NCBI GenBank assembly: GCA_030065575.1
Contig: JASJDZ010000004.1
Coordinates: 79,115 to 143,114, forward strand
DNA length: 64,000 bases
Direction of reading: 5' to 3'
Source of the DNA: Acidimicrobiia bacterium
GTDB taxonomy: Bacteria > Actinomycetota > Acidimicrobiia > Spongiisociales > UBA5794
Shown: positions 46,727 to 56,267 of the stretch, one piece after another
How positions within the stretch are numbered: position 1 is the stretch's first letter
How the letters are laid out: each line of letters starts with the position of its first letter
Notes under the pieces: generated by a model
Database searches by the model: none
What the model was told of the DNA's origin: nothing
What the model saw: the letters and a program-made list of their open reading frames with translations, nothing else
Position numbers and translations under genes: made by a program

Positions 46727-48409
46727 CTACTCATCAGTCACACAGCCCTCTGCGGCGCTCTTCACCGTCTTGATGTAGCGGTGAAGTGTGCCCCGGGTCG
46801 CCTTGAGTGGTGGCGGAGTCCAGGCGAGTCGGCGCCGGGCCATCTCCGCATCGTCGATCTCCAGGGACAGTGACCTGGTGGTCGCGTCGATGGTGATCTG
46901 GTCGCCGTCCCGAATGAGTGCGATCGGACCGCCTTCCTGGGCCTCCGGCGTGACATGACCGATGATGAAGCCGTGCGAACCTCCCGAAAAACGACCGTCG
47001 GTCATCAGTGCCACATCGTTGCCCAGGCCGGCGCCGACAATGGCTGAGGTGGGAGTGAGCATCTCCGGCATGCCCGGGCCTCCCTTGGGCCCTTCATAGC
47101 GTATGACGACAACATCGCCGGGCCCGATCTCGCCGCGCTCGAGGGCGGGCAGCATGTCCTCTTCACGGTCAAAAGTGCGGGCTGTACCGGAGAAGCGGAG
47201 GCCCTCCTTGCCCGTGATCTTGGCAACGGCCCCGTCGGGAGCCAGGTTGCCGCGCAGAATCTGGAGATGACCGCTCTCCTTGATCGGATCGTCCCAGGAC
47301 CGGACGACCTCTTGACCCTCACTCAGTTCGGGTAGAGCGGCCAGATTCTCAGCGAGGGTCCTACCGGTGACAGTGATGCAGCTGCCATCGATTGCATCGT
47401 GCTCCAGCAGCAGCTTCAGAACCGCCGGGGTGCCCCCAACGGCATGGAGGTCCTCCATGACAAAGCGTCCGCTCGGCTTCAGGTCCGCCAGGTACGGGGT
47501 CCGGTCGCTAGCCGACTGGAAGTCGTCGATCGCCAACTCAACACCGACGGCACGGGCCATGGCAATCAGGTGGAGGACAGAGTTGGTCGACCCGCCCGTG
47601 GCCATGATCAGAGTGATGGCGTTCTCAAACGCGGCTCGCGTCATGATGTCGCGCGGAGTGATGTTGTGCTCGAGGAGGTTGCGAACCGCTGCCCCGGCGT
47701 CAAAACACTCCTGCAGCTTGGCCGGGTCGTTGGCCGGGGTCGAGGATGAGTAGGGCAGGCTCATTCCCAACGCCTCAATTGCCGACGCCATCGTGTTGGC
47801 CGTGTACATGCCGCCGCAGGCCCCTTCTCCGGGACAGGCATTGCGCACGACCTCACGGCGATGCTCGTCCGTTGTTCGGCCGGCAATCCACTCACCGTAG
47901 GACTGGAACGCCGAGACGATATCCAGAGGTGTTCCGTCGTCCAGGTGGCCGGCGCGAATTGTGCCCCCGTAGATCATCAGCGATGGAACGTTGACACGGG
48001 CCATGGCCATCACCGAGCCCGGCATGTTCTTGTCACAGCCGGGGAGCGAGATATTGGCGTCGTACCACTGTGCCCGCATCACCGTTTCAATCGAGTCGGC
48101 GATGAGATCCCGAGACTGCAGAGAGAAGCTCATCCCGTCGGTTCCCATGGACATACCGTCCGACACGCCGATCGTGTTGAACCGCATCGAAACCAGCCCG
48201 GCAGCGATAACCCCCCTGCGAACCTCTGCCGCCAGATCGTTGAGATGCATATTGCATGGGTTGCCTTCGTACCACATGCTGGCAATTCCGACCTGGGCTT
48301 TGCCCATGTCGTCGGGATCTAGCCCGGTGGCATACAGCATCGCCTGCGAGCCTCCCTGCGAGGCTTCCTGCGTGATGCGTCGGCTGATTCGGTTCAGGTT
48401 CTCACTCAT
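46727..48409 (-). CDS. ilvD: Dihydroxy-acid dehydratase IlvD
   Basis: IlvD makes the 2-keto acids of the branched-chain amino acid pathway by dehydration. The 560 residues have the iron-sulfur signatures: [39 protein letters not shown], and [18 protein letters not shown]. It is divergent from the LCP gene at 48531. ATG 48409 has only a weak SD. Confidence 0.96.
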   Translation of the reverse strand: MSENLNRISRRITQEASQGGSQAMLYATGLDPDDMGKAQVGIASMWYEGNPCNMHLNDLAAEVRRGVIAAGLVSMRFNTIGVSDGMSMGTDGMSFSLQSRDLIADSIETVMRAQWYDANISLPGCDKNMPGSVMAMARVNVPSLMIYGGTIRAGHLDDGTPLDIVSAFQSYGEWIAGRTTDEHRREVVRNACPGEGACGGMYTANTMASAIEALGMSLPYSSSTPANDPAKLQECFDAGAAVRNLLEHNITPRDIMTRAAFENAITLIMATGGSTNSVLHLIAMARAVGVELAIDDFQSASDRTPYLADLKPSGRFVMEDLHAVGGTPAVLKLLLEHDAIDGSCITVTGRTLAENLAALPELSEGQEVVRSWDDPIKESGHLQILRGNLAPDGAVAKITGKEGLRFSGTARTFDREEDMLPALERGEIGPGDVVVIRYEGPKGGPGMPEMLTPTSAIVGAGLGNDVALMTDGRFSGGSHGFIIGHVTPEAQEGGPIALIRDGDQITIDATTRSLSLEIDDAEMARRRLAWTPPPLKATRGTLHRYIKTVKSAAEGCVTDE

Positions 48410-48461
48410 GCGGTCATGGTATTACGTATGTGCTCACGCTTGGTTGTGCCCGCAGATGGCA

Positions 48462-48475
48462 TAACCCGTGGGTTA
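48462..48475. promoter_or_regulatory. 14-bp inverted repeat between ilvD and an LCP gene
   Basis: TAACCC and GGGTTA are separated by GT. It lies in a divergent intergenic gap and could be an operator for either gene; no matching regulator is visible nearby. Confidence 0.35.
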
Positions 48476-48530
48476 GTTACACTGCCGGCTGCAGCTTTCG
48501 CTGCTCCCCTCTTCGCTGCGAGGTTTTGCG

Positions 48531-49541
48531 ATGACCCAGCCTCAGAACCCTGCTCCGCCGCCGCCCGTTGCACGGCGCCGTTTGAGCACGGCAAAGAAGC
48601 TTCTTCTCGGGTTCTTGATCCTTGCGGTGGTTGGTGTCTTTGGAACCGTCGGGTTCATCTACTTCGTCGACTCGAAGATAGAGAAGATCCCAGATGAGGA
48701 GCTGCCCTCGCTCGAAGCTGAGATCAGTGACGACGGGATTCGCAACATCCTCATCGTGGGCTCCGACTCCAGGGAGGGACTCGAGGACCTGGACAACTTC
48801 GGCAGCTTCGGTGGCTCGCGCACCGATGTGATCATGGTGGCTCACATAGTCCCCGGCGAGGGGGCGCAGTTGCTGAGCCTGCCTCGTGACCTCAAGATGC
48901 AGATACCCGGGCACGACACGAACCGGATCAACGCGGCCTACGTGTTCGGAGGTCCAGATCTGCTCGTGCAAACCATCCAGACCAACCTGGGGATTCCGGT
49001 CCACCACTATGTCGAGATCAACTTCGTCGGTTTCCAGAACGTGATCGATGCCCTGGGCGGGATCACCAAGACGTTCGACCACGCAGCCCGGGACTCCAAG
49101 TCCGGTCTCGACGTCGAAGCCGGAACCATCGTCATGGATGGGAAAACGGCGCTCCAGTACGCTCGCTCTCGCAACTACCAGGAGCTGATCGACGGGTCGT
49201 GGAAGAGCATCAGCGCTAGCGACATCGGACGCACACACCGCCAGCAAGAAGTGCTGATGATGATGTTCGACAAGGCGACCTCCAAATCAGCGGCATTCAA
49301 CTTGCCCTCATTCGCCGCCACGTTTGCCGAGCAAATCAGAGCGGACGCCGGGTTCTCGGTGAACGTGATGGTCGAACTGGGCCGAGCTGCGCTGTCGCTG
49401 ACTTCCAGCGACATTCAGACGGTGACCCTGCCGGTGAAGAGCTCAACAGAAGATGGCCGCGCCTATGTGGTCCCGATAGAGCCCGATGCCACCACCCTCA
49501 TCAATGCCTTCATCACCGGGACCACTTTTCCCGAGGGCTAA
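48531..49541 (+). CDS. LytR-CpsA-Psr family cell-wall polymer ligase
   Basis: The 336-residue protein has one N-terminal TM segment (LLLGFLILAVVGVFGTVGFI) and an LCP domain: ILIVGSDSREGLEDL, RTDVIMVAHI, LSLPRDLKMQIPGHDTNRIN, HHYVEINFVGFQNVIDALGG, ALQYARSRN. The Arg and Asp residues bind pyrophosphate and metal. It should attach a polyprenyl-linked polymer to peptidoglycan. Confidence 0.92.
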   Translation: MTQPQNPAPPPPVARRRLSTAKKLLLGFLILAVVGVFGTVGFIYFVDSKIEKIPDEELPSLEAEISDDGIRNILIVGSDSREGLEDLDNFGSFGGSRTDVIMVAHIVPGEGAQLLSLPRDLKMQIPGHDTNRINAAYVFGGPDLLVQTIQTNLGIPVHHYVEINFVGFQNVIDALGGITKTFDHAARDSKSGLDVEAGTIVMDGKTALQYARSRNYQELIDGSWKSISASDIGRTHRQQEVLMMMFDKATSKSAAFNLPSFAATFAEQIRADAGFSVNVMVELGRAALSLTSSDIQTVTLPVKSSTEDGRAYVVPIEPDATTLINAFITGTTFPEG

Positions 49542-49553
49542 CCGGTGGAGTGA

Positions 49554-51008
49554 TCAGCAGTTCTCGTCGAGGGTCTGGATACCCAGAATGCTGCGCGCAT
49601 CCTCCAGGGAGTTGTTGATCACAATCTGCACGTGCTCGCGAATCAGCGGCGTGTTGGGGATGTTGAAACCGTTGTCATCGGAGCCGCCGAGATAGGTGGG
49701 CGGGATGAACCTGATCGAGAGCATGTTCTCCTGATCGATCCGGGGGATCAGATCGATCAGATCCGGTATGCGGCTCAACGGGATGTCGGTCTCCATCGTG
49801 TCGCCGAGCACCCCGGCGAGCTCCGGGTACCCGAGAGCAAGCGCAACAGGATCTGCCTCTTCGAGGATGGCATTGAGCAGGCACCGCTGGCGCCCCATGC
49901 GGGCGTAGTCATTGGCGTGACGACGGGCGCGGGCGTAGGCCAGCGCCAGGTGTCCGTCGAGTTCCTGCACCCCGGGCTCGATATCGACGTATTCGACCGT
50001 GACTCCGTCCTCATGCGGGTAGGTCTCGTCGACAATGCGAAACGGAACATCGATGGTTACTCCGCCGATCGCATCGATCACACCAACAAAGCCCTCCAGC
50101 GTGACCATTGCGTAGTAGTGGATTGGGATGCCGAGCGCTTCTCCAAATCCGCCCTTGACTGCGTTCACGCTGGGATCCTGCGGGCCGGGGAAAGCCTGCG
50201 GAGACTCGATGCCGGCAACGTAGAGATCGTTGAGCATCCGGGGGAAGCAGTCGCATCCCCAGATTCCCATCTCGGTGGGCAATGGCACCTGAACGAAGTT
50301 GCGCGGCATGCTGAAGAGAGCAACTTCCCCGCTACCCGGATCGATGCTGACCACGATCATCGTGTCGGTTCGTATCGACTTCCTGCCGACACCGGCATCA
50401 GCACCCAGGAGCAGGATGTTGAGGCGCTCCAGGCCGTCCCACAGCACGGGACCGGCCTCAACCTCGAAAACCGTTGTTGTCGAACCTTCGGTGGGGTCCG
50501 GCTCGGCTTCACCGGGGTTCGAATCTGACGACGCCAAACTCGTGTTTGCCGGCGATGCAGTAGTCGTAGTTGTTGCCGCGACTTCCTCCTCGGCGAACGT
50601 TGACGTTATGAAGTCGTAGTGGACGATGTCGTAGTAGCCGGCGATCAGGTGGGGGCCCAGCAACAACACACCGAGCAGTATCCCGGCGGCAACGGTAAAC
50701 CGACCCTTTCCTTTCTCGGCAGCCAGGCGGTAGGCGTCGTCGGCGGCCCAGAGCCGAAACGCAAGCAGTGCAATGTTCCCGATCATCGCCCCAACGAGCA
50801 GATCGGGCCGGAACGCGGCCTTCACGACTTCCAGCTTGTTGAAGTAGGCGAGCGCCGCACCGACAATCAGCAGCAAGTCGACGGCAAGAACAATCAGGGC
50901 GCGCCGGCGGGCGCCTGCGTACCACTGTCCCGTCCCGGGAAGGATGGCGGACAGCAGCGCAGCTAGAACCGGGCGCTTGCGCGCCTCCTCCGCACCGTTG
51001 GGCTGCAT
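49554..51008 (-). CDS. LCP family ligase with extra N-terminal membrane domain
   Basis: This 484-residue LCP protein has about four N-terminal TM segments in place of the usual single one, with a motif PGTGQWYAGARRRA that resembles TM2-like modules. The LCP domain is at residues about 190-460: LNILLLGADAGVG, RTDTMIVVSIDPGSG, FSMPRNFVQVP, YYAMVTLEGFVGVIDAIGG, ALAYARARRHANDYARMGRQ. It is convergent with the other LCP gene, 12 bases away, and divergent from the flippase fusion. Confidence 0.9.
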   Translation of the reverse strand: MQPNGAEEARKRPVLAALLSAILPGTGQWYAGARRRALIVLAVDLLLIVGAALAYFNKLEVVKAAFRPDLLVGAMIGNIALLAFRLWAADDAYRLAAEKGKGRFTVAAGILLGVLLLGPHLIAGYYDIVHYDFITSTFAEEEVAATTTTTASPANTSLASSDSNPGEAEPDPTEGSTTTVFEVEAGPVLWDGLERLNILLLGADAGVGRKSIRTDTMIVVSIDPGSGEVALFSMPRNFVQVPLPTEMGIWGCDCFPRMLNDLYVAGIESPQAFPGPQDPSVNAVKGGFGEALGIPIHYYAMVTLEGFVGVIDAIGGVTIDVPFRIVDETYPHEDGVTVEYVDIEPGVQELDGHLALAYARARRHANDYARMGRQRCLLNAILEEADPVALALGYPELAGVLGDTMETDIPLSRIPDLIDLIPRIDQENMLSIRFIPPTYLGGSDDNGFNIPNTPLIREHVQIVINNSLEDARSILGIQTLDENC

Positions 51009-51122
51009 CGGCTCATGCTAAAGCAGCCCAGAACACAGTTGACAATCGGATTTTCGTCTGGCGACTGACGGTTCCCGTGCCCGCCTGGGTATCGTGTGCC
51101 CTTCCCACCAGCGACCAGCAAA

Positions 51123-53039
51123 ATGCACGAGAGACCTGCAGACACGCCGCTACCGCCTGAGAGCAGCCCAACCCGGACCAGGTTCGCTCGCCTGTCGGAG
51201 GACGGCACCGGCCACATCCTGGCCGGCAGCCTTCTTGCCGGATTGGCGGCATATGCATATCAGATCATTGGAGGCCGCACGCTCGGCGCAACCGATTTCG
51301 CCCCGGTTTCGGTTCTGCTGACCATCCACTTCCTCACCTTCATCGTCTTCCTTCTCCCTATCGAGCAGCTCGTCGTGCGCAGGCTCACGCTGAATCCGAG
51401 CCACTCCGGGCTCCCCCGCACCGCATGGTGGTTGGCGGGGGTGACGGTGGTCTCGGCCACGGCATTCGCATGGCTCGGTGTCGACCGCTTCCTCAACGGC
51501 GATAGACGGTTCATCGTGTTCACCGGGTTGACTGTCGCAATGCACGCCGGCTACTCCGCCGCCCGGGGCCACCTCGCCGGCTGGCGCAGATTCCGCGAGT
51601 ACGGGTACGCCAGCGGCGGGGCGAATCTGTTGCGGTTGGCGGTTGCCATCATCGTGCTCACTCTGCGCCCCTCGGCATCCGGCCTGGCCATCGCCCTGAT
51701 CGCCGGCCCAATCATCACTCTGGTGTGGCGACCTTTCCGCCGGATCGATCACGGTCGCCAGGTTCTCACCGCGGACGACATCGCCTCCGTCGGGGATCAA
51801 GGCCTGCTGAGCGGGTTGGTGCTCTCGTCGGCTGCATCACAGGCGCTGTTGCTGGCCGGCCCGGTCGTCGCCGCAATGCTCGGCGCGGCACAGGCGCTGG
51901 TCTCCGTCGTCTTTGCCACCTTCACTCTCTTCCGAGCCCCACTGACATTTGGCTACAACCTGATCGCCAGGGTGCTGCCGCCGTTCACTGAGATGGCGGC
52001 TCGTCAACAGCGACGTGAGCTTGCGGCATGGGCCCGAGGTATCGGCCTGGCTGGAATCGGGCTCGCCGGCCTGGGCTCTCTCGCCGGGTACTACCTGGGA
52101 CCGTGGGTGGTTGCGGTTGCCTTCGGCGCCGAATTCCGCCCGGAGGCATTCCCCTCGGGCTTGGTAGCGGCCGGAGTGGTACTAGCCGGCGCAGGTCTGT
52201 TTGTGGCTCAGGTCCTGGTCGCTCAGGGCAAGCCAACTGTCCTAGGAATCTCCTGGGCTATCGGGCTGATTGCTGCAATAGCGATACTCGCCATCTCCGA
52301 CGGAGATGCCTTCGTTAGAGTCGCTCTCTCATTCGTGGCCGGCGAGGCCGTCGCTCTCGGAGCTCTCGCCCTCGGAGCCATCACCGGACCGGTGGACGAA
52401 GACACCTCGGTCGGCGCAGCCTATTTGCTCGCCAAGAGAACGGTCGATATTGCGGTCTCCGCTGTGGTCCTGGTTCTCTCCCTACCAATACTGCTGATCT
52501 GCGCCATCGCAGTAAAGGCCGACTCAACGGGCCCGGTGTTCTTCCGCCAGGAGCGAGTAGGCAAGGACGGACGCAACTTCTCCATGATGAAGATCAGGAC
52601 GATGCGAGCCGATGGCGGGGAGGAGCTCTTTGCCGAGCACCTGGCGCAGCTGGAGATGGCCATGATCAAGAACGAGGAGGCGGCCATCCGCATTGCCGAC
52701 GATCCCCGCATCACCAGAGTCGGTCGGCTGCTGCGGCGCCTATCGCTAGATGAGCTCCCCAACCTCTGGGATGTGCTGCTGGGGAGAATGTCACTCGTCG
52801 GCCCTCGGCCGCTGGTCCCCGCAGAGGCGGACATAGTCGGGCGGGACAGTTCCCGGTTCACAGTCAAGCCGGGGGTAACCGGGTTGGCACAGGTGTCCGG
52901 CCGTGACGAGATCTCGGCCGAGCAACGCACCCGGTTCGACGAGGAGTATGTCGAGCAGCAGTCGATGGCGCTCGATACCCGGATCATGCTGCGCACCCTG
53001 GGCATGGTGCTCATGCCCGGCAAGGCCCGTCTACGGTAG
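51123..53039 (+). CDS. Flippase fused to priming phosphoglycosyltransferase
   Basis: The 638-residue protein has two halves. Residues about 20-430 are about a dozen TM helices of the Wzx/MATE type (LAGSLLAGLAAYAYQIIGGR, FRAPLTFGYNLIARVLPP). Residues about 435-638 form a bacterial sugar transferase: LAKRTVDIAVSAVVLVLSLP, FFRQERVGKDGRNFSMMKIR, SLDELPNLWDVLLGRMSLVG with the Asp-Glu dyad, and FTVKPGVTGLAQVSGRDEIS. It would prime synthesis on undecaprenyl phosphate and move the finished lipid-linked unit across the membrane. ATG 51123 preferred over GTG 51096. Such a fusion is unusual. Confidence 0.85.
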   Translation: MHERPADTPLPPESSPTRTRFARLSEDGTGHILAGSLLAGLAAYAYQIIGGRTLGATDFAPVSVLLTIHFLTFIVFLLPIEQLVVRRLTLNPSHSGLPRTAWWLAGVTVVSATAFAWLGVDRFLNGDRRFIVFTGLTVAMHAGYSAARGHLAGWRRFREYGYASGGANLLRLAVAIIVLTLRPSASGLAIALIAGPIITLVWRPFRRIDHGRQVLTADDIASVGDQGLLSGLVLSSAASQALLLAGPVVAAMLGAAQALVSVVFATFTLFRAPLTFGYNLIARVLPPFTEMAARQQRRELAAWARGIGLAGIGLAGLGSLAGYYLGPWVVAVAFGAEFRPEAFPSGLVAAGVVLAGAGLFVAQVLVAQGKPTVLGISWAIGLIAAIAILAISDGDAFVRVALSFVAGEAVALGALALGAITGPVDEDTSVGAAYLLAKRTVDIAVSAVVLVLSLPILLICAIAVKADSTGPVFFRQERVGKDGRNFSMMKIRTMRADGGEELFAEHLAQLEMAMIKNEEAAIRIADDPRITRVGRLLRRLSLDELPNLWDVLLGRMSLVGPRPLVPAEADIVGRDSSRFTVKPGVTGLAQVSGRDEISAEQRTRFDEEYVEQQSMALDTRIMLRTLGMVLMPGKARLR

Positions 53040-53046
53040 GGCCGGG

Positions 53047-53478
53047 ATGCACATCACGTCGGAAGCCTTGCTCGATGCACTGCGCAACCAGGGTCTGCGC
53101 ATTACTGCGGCACGTCGCGCCGTCTGCTCGATCATCGCTGAGCGCCATAGCGAGCACCTGACCGCGGCCTCGATTCTCGACGCAGTGCAAGCCAATCCGG
53201 ACGCAGCTGCCGACCAGTCGACGGTCTATCGCACGCTGGACGCCCTCGAATCGTCTGGCCTGCTCGTTCACAGCCACCTGGGGCACGGGGCGGCCGTCTA
53301 CCACCTTGCGTCGGAGGCAGCGCATCAGCACATAGTCTGTAGTCGCTGTGGTGCGACGGCCGCAGTGCCGGCTGGAGGACTCTCAGAGTGGCTGGATGAT
53401 CTTCGCCGGCACACCGGATTCGAGGTAGACCCCACTCACTTCGCTGTTACCGGGCTTTGTCCCAACTGCGCTAGGTAG
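53047..53478 (+). CDS. Fur-family regulator
   Basis: The 143-residue protein has a Fur winged helix (ALLDALRNQGLRITAARRAV, DQSTVYRTLDALESSGLLVH) and a C-terminal metal domain with HQHIVCSRCGATAA and GLCPNCAR, giving two CxxC zinc sites. The subtype (Zur, Nur or PerR) cannot be read from sequence. It starts seven bases after the previous stop, is two bases from the histidine kinase, and precedes a nickel/cobalt transporter, so Nur is a good guess. Confidence 0.9.
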   Translation: MHITSEALLDALRNQGLRITAARRAVCSIIAERHSEHLTAASILDAVQANPDAAADQSTVYRTLDALESSGLLVHSHLGHGAAVYHLASEAAHQHIVCSRCGATAAVPAGGLSEWLDDLRRHTGFEVDPTHFAVTGLCPNCAR

Positions 53479-53480
53479 CC

Positions 53481-55208
53481 GTGTCAGATATCGGTGTACT
53501 CAACCAGGCGATTGCCGATACAGGGCGTATGCGCAAATGGATAGAGCGTGTGAGAGCGTGGGTCGACGTCGGCTACGCAGACCCGGTCGAGCGGATCGAG
53601 CGCGCCATGGTGCGCGTCTTCATCCCGGCGGCAGCACTGCTCTCAGCCGTCGGGTTGTTCGACCTCATCCGCCTGCGCACCCCGGAGTCGGCGGTGCAGT
53701 TCATTGCTGCAGGGCTCCTCACTCTCTTCACGGTGTGGATGGACCGGTCGGGAAGGGCCTACCCGCGGACCGTCCTTGCCCTCGCTGCTGTGGCCGGCCT
53801 GGTCTCGGTTACTGGAGCAACGATCGATGAGGACTACCTTCGCCTGACCGACGCATCGCCAACGGTGATCATTGCGCTGACCGGAGTCCTTGCCCTCATC
53901 CTCGGAGGAAAGTGGGTAAAGCACGTTGCATGGTTCTGGACCTGCCTGCTGATAGCGGTGGTGTCGATTGCCCGCTGGCCGGTGACGAACTCAGTTGCCC
54001 AGGTCTTCACAGACATAGCCACCACTCTCATCGTGTCGGCTCTGGCGTTCACCGCAGTCATCGCCATCCGCAACGCCACCCAGCAAAGCCGCGCCGACTA
54101 CGAGCGCCTCATGGAGACGGCTCCCGTTGGCGTCGTTGCACTGGACCTGAGCGACGTGCGAGCCGACCTCCACAACAAAGGCGTCTTCACCTTCACCGAC
54201 TACGAGAAGGGAACGGACGAAGGCAGCATCGACCCGTTCCCGATGCTCGCCTCTGTCAAGGTCACCGGCTTCAACCAAATCGCAGGATCAGACTTGTTCC
54301 TTGCACGAGGCCCGGCAGACGTTGCGGGAATCGACCGGGACAGCGCCCGGGTCATCACCGACGTGCTGGCTCGCATCGTGTTCAACGACGGTCCCGGTTC
54401 GATCGAGCTGTCGTTCGACGCAGACGGGGCCGACTATCACCAGGTCCTGAACTGGAACGCAGACAGCGAAGACCGGAGGAATGTCGTCCTCATCTCAACC
54501 GACATCACCGCGCAGAAGGCAGCCGAGCACGCCCTAGCCAGCCAGATTCGCTACAAGGACGAGTTCATCGCCACCGTTAGCCACGAACTACGTACCCCGC
54601 TCACTGCGGTTGTCGGCCTGGTGGATGAGATCACACGAGCGGATGCGTCGATATCGGAATCGGAGCGCGACGAGTTGCTCGGGATTGTTGCCGAGCAGAG
54701 CCACGACGTCGCCGATATCGTGGAAGACCTCCTCGTCGCCGCGCGAGCGGCCGGCGGGAACCTGTCCGTGCTTCCAGCCAGATTCCATCTGTCCGAAACC
54801 GTGGCGCAGACGCTGACCACGGTGGACGAAGCCTTCACCTGGGAGCTGGAAGACGAGCTCATTGCGTTTGCCGACCCGAGCCGGGTACGACAGGTGATTC
54901 GCAACCTCGTCACCAACGCCGTCCGCTACGGCGGCACCAACCGGCGGGTGCTTGCCTTCAGCAACGGTGACTTTGCAGTTGTCGAAGTACGTGACGACGG
55001 GGCGCCTGTCCCACTCCAGCAACGAGAGGCGATGTTCCAACCGTATGCGCGGACGCGAAAGGCCGTGGAGGGTCAACCCGAGTCGGTCGGTCTCGGACTG
55101 ACGGTCGCCAAGTCGCTGGCCACGATCATGAACGGTGATCTCACCTACGAGCACGATGGCCAGGAATCGGTCTTCCGGCTCACGCTCCCCCCCTCATATT
55201 CGGGCTGA
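53481..55208 (+). CDS. Sensor histidine kinase
   Basis: The 575-residue protein has five or six N-terminal TM segments (about 48-195), a PAS-like region (about 205-345), HisKA with His368 in IATVSHELRTPLTAVVGLVD, and an HATPase domain: N box RQVIRNLVTNAVRYGG, then VRDDGAPVP, and GLGLTVAKSLATIM. No response regulator follows. GTG start, two bases after the Fur stop. Confidence 0.93.
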   Translation: MSDIGVLNQAIADTGRMRKWIERVRAWVDVGYADPVERIERAMVRVFIPAAALLSAVGLFDLIRLRTPESAVQFIAAGLLTLFTVWMDRSGRAYPRTVLALAAVAGLVSVTGATIDEDYLRLTDASPTVIIALTGVLALILGGKWVKHVAWFWTCLLIAVVSIARWPVTNSVAQVFTDIATTLIVSALAFTAVIAIRNATQQSRADYERLMETAPVGVVALDLSDVRADLHNKGVFTFTDYEKGTDEGSIDPFPMLASVKVTGFNQIAGSDLFLARGPADVAGIDRDSARVITDVLARIVFNDGPGSIELSFDADGADYHQVLNWNADSEDRRNVVLISTDITAQKAAEHALASQIRYKDEFIATVSHELRTPLTAVVGLVDEITRADASISESERDELLGIVAEQSHDVADIVEDLLVAARAAGGNLSVLPARFHLSETVAQTLTTVDEAFTWELEDELIAFADPSRVRQVIRNLVTNAVRYGGTNRRVLAFSNGDFAVVEVRDDGAPVPLQQREAMFQPYARTRKAVEGQPESVGLGLTVAKSLATIMNGDLTYEHDGQESVFRLTLPPSYSG

Positions 55209-55239
55209 GCGACGCGCCAAGTGGGGACTGCTGACTACT

Positions 55240-55257
55240 CTTATTGCGCTTATTGCG
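55240..55257 (+). promoter_or_regulatory. Tandem 9-bp repeat upstream of cbiM
   Basis: CTTATTGCG occurs twice back to back, 28 bases before the cbiM GTG. The regular AT-rich blocks suggest a binding site for a metal regulator controlling the transporter operon. Confidence 0.4.
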
Positions 55258-55284
55258 AATAGTTGGCAAGAAGGAGGGGTAGAC

Positions 55285-55959
55285 GTGCACATACCCGACG
55301 GATTCATCAACGGTGCTACGTCGGCGGGGTTTGGCGTTGCAGCCGCCGGTGGGCTCGGTGCTGCGATCAAGCAGACCGGAAAGTACCTGAGCGAGCGGCA
55401 GGTTCCACTGGCGGGTCTGGTAGCGGCATTTGTGTTCGCTGCTCAAATGGTCAACTTCCCCGTATCGATCGGGGTGAGTGGCCACCTGCTCGGCGGCGTC
55501 CTGGCTGCCGTACTGGTAGGACCCTGGGCTGCATTCGTAGTCCTCTCGGTGGTTCTCATCGTGCAGGGTTTCGTGTTCGCCGACGGCGGGCTGAGCGCTC
55601 TTGGGCTGAACATCATCAACATGGGCCTCATCGGGGCAGTCGGCGGCTACTGGATCTATCGGGTTCTGTTGCGCTTCCTACCCAAGGACGCTCGTGGCGT
55701 TACTCTCGCTGCGGGAATCGCCGCAGGGATAGCGGTCCCCCTTGCAGCAATGGGGTTCCTCGTTCAGTACATGATCGGAGGAACGGCAACCGTACCCCTC
55801 GGAACCGTGTTCACCGCTCTGCTCGGCACTCACATATTGATCGGCATCGGCGAAGGAGTGATCACCGCGCTCGTGGTCGGAGCGGTCGTGCGCAATCGCC
55901 CCGACCTCGTGTACGGGGCGCCTGACTATGCCGGAGAGCGAACGGAGGTGCTCGTATGA
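55285..55959 (+). CDS. cbiM: Energy-coupling factor transporter S component CbiM/NikM
   Basis: The 224-residue protein begins with MHIPDGFI (the start codon is GTG), the conserved N-terminal metal-binding segment of CbiM/NikM, and has about six TM helices, including FPVSIGVSGHLLGGVLAAVL. It selects nickel or cobalt for uptake. AAGGAGGGG lies a few bases upstream of the GTG. The next three genes complete the transporter. Confidence 0.93.
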   Translation: MHIPDGFINGATSAGFGVAAAGGLGAAIKQTGKYLSERQVPLAGLVAAFVFAAQMVNFPVSIGVSGHLLGGVLAAVLVGPWAAFVVLSVVLIVQGFVFADGGLSALGLNIINMGLIGAVGGYWIYRVLLRFLPKDARGVTLAAGIAAGIAVPLAAMGFLVQYMIGGTATVPLGTVFTALLGTHILIGIGEGVITALVVGAVVRNRPDLVYGAPDYAGERTEVLV

Positions 55960-56267
55960 AAGACAAGCGCATCTTCTTGATCGGATTGCTCGTCTCCATC
56001 GTCGTGGCAGTGGTAGTGGCCCAGTTCGCCTCTCCCAACCCGGACGGTCTCGAGTTTGTGGCCGAGGAGCAGGGGTTTGCCGAGACCGCAACCGACCACA
56101 GGCTCGCCGACTCACCACTGGCTGATTACGGCGAGAACCTAACCGACAACGCCTGGCTGAACACGGCAGTCGCCGGGTTCATCGGCACCCTTGCCACCCT
56201 GGCGGTCGGCTACGGACTCTTCTGGCTGGCGCGGCGCAGCAACCGAACAGCTTCGCAGGCTCCTTAG
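55956..56267 (+). CDS. PDGLE-domain transporter subunit (CbiN/NikN-like)
   Basis: The 103-residue protein has an N-terminal TM helix, the signature NPDGLEFVAEEQGFAE, and a C-terminal TM helix. PDGLE proteins take the place of CbiN as the small subunit of nickel/cobalt ECF transporters. Its ATG overlaps the cbiM stop by four bases. Confidence 0.9.
   Translation: MKDKRIFLIGLLVSIVVAVVVAQFASPNPDGLEFVAEEQGFAETATDHRLADSPLADYGENLTDNAWLNTAVAGFIGTLATLAVGYGLFWLARRSNRTASQAP

Noticed and set aside
51056..51064. Possible fourth copy of the 46-bp element
   Set aside because: CGTCTGGCG is present, but no matching right arm occurs 36 bases downstream.
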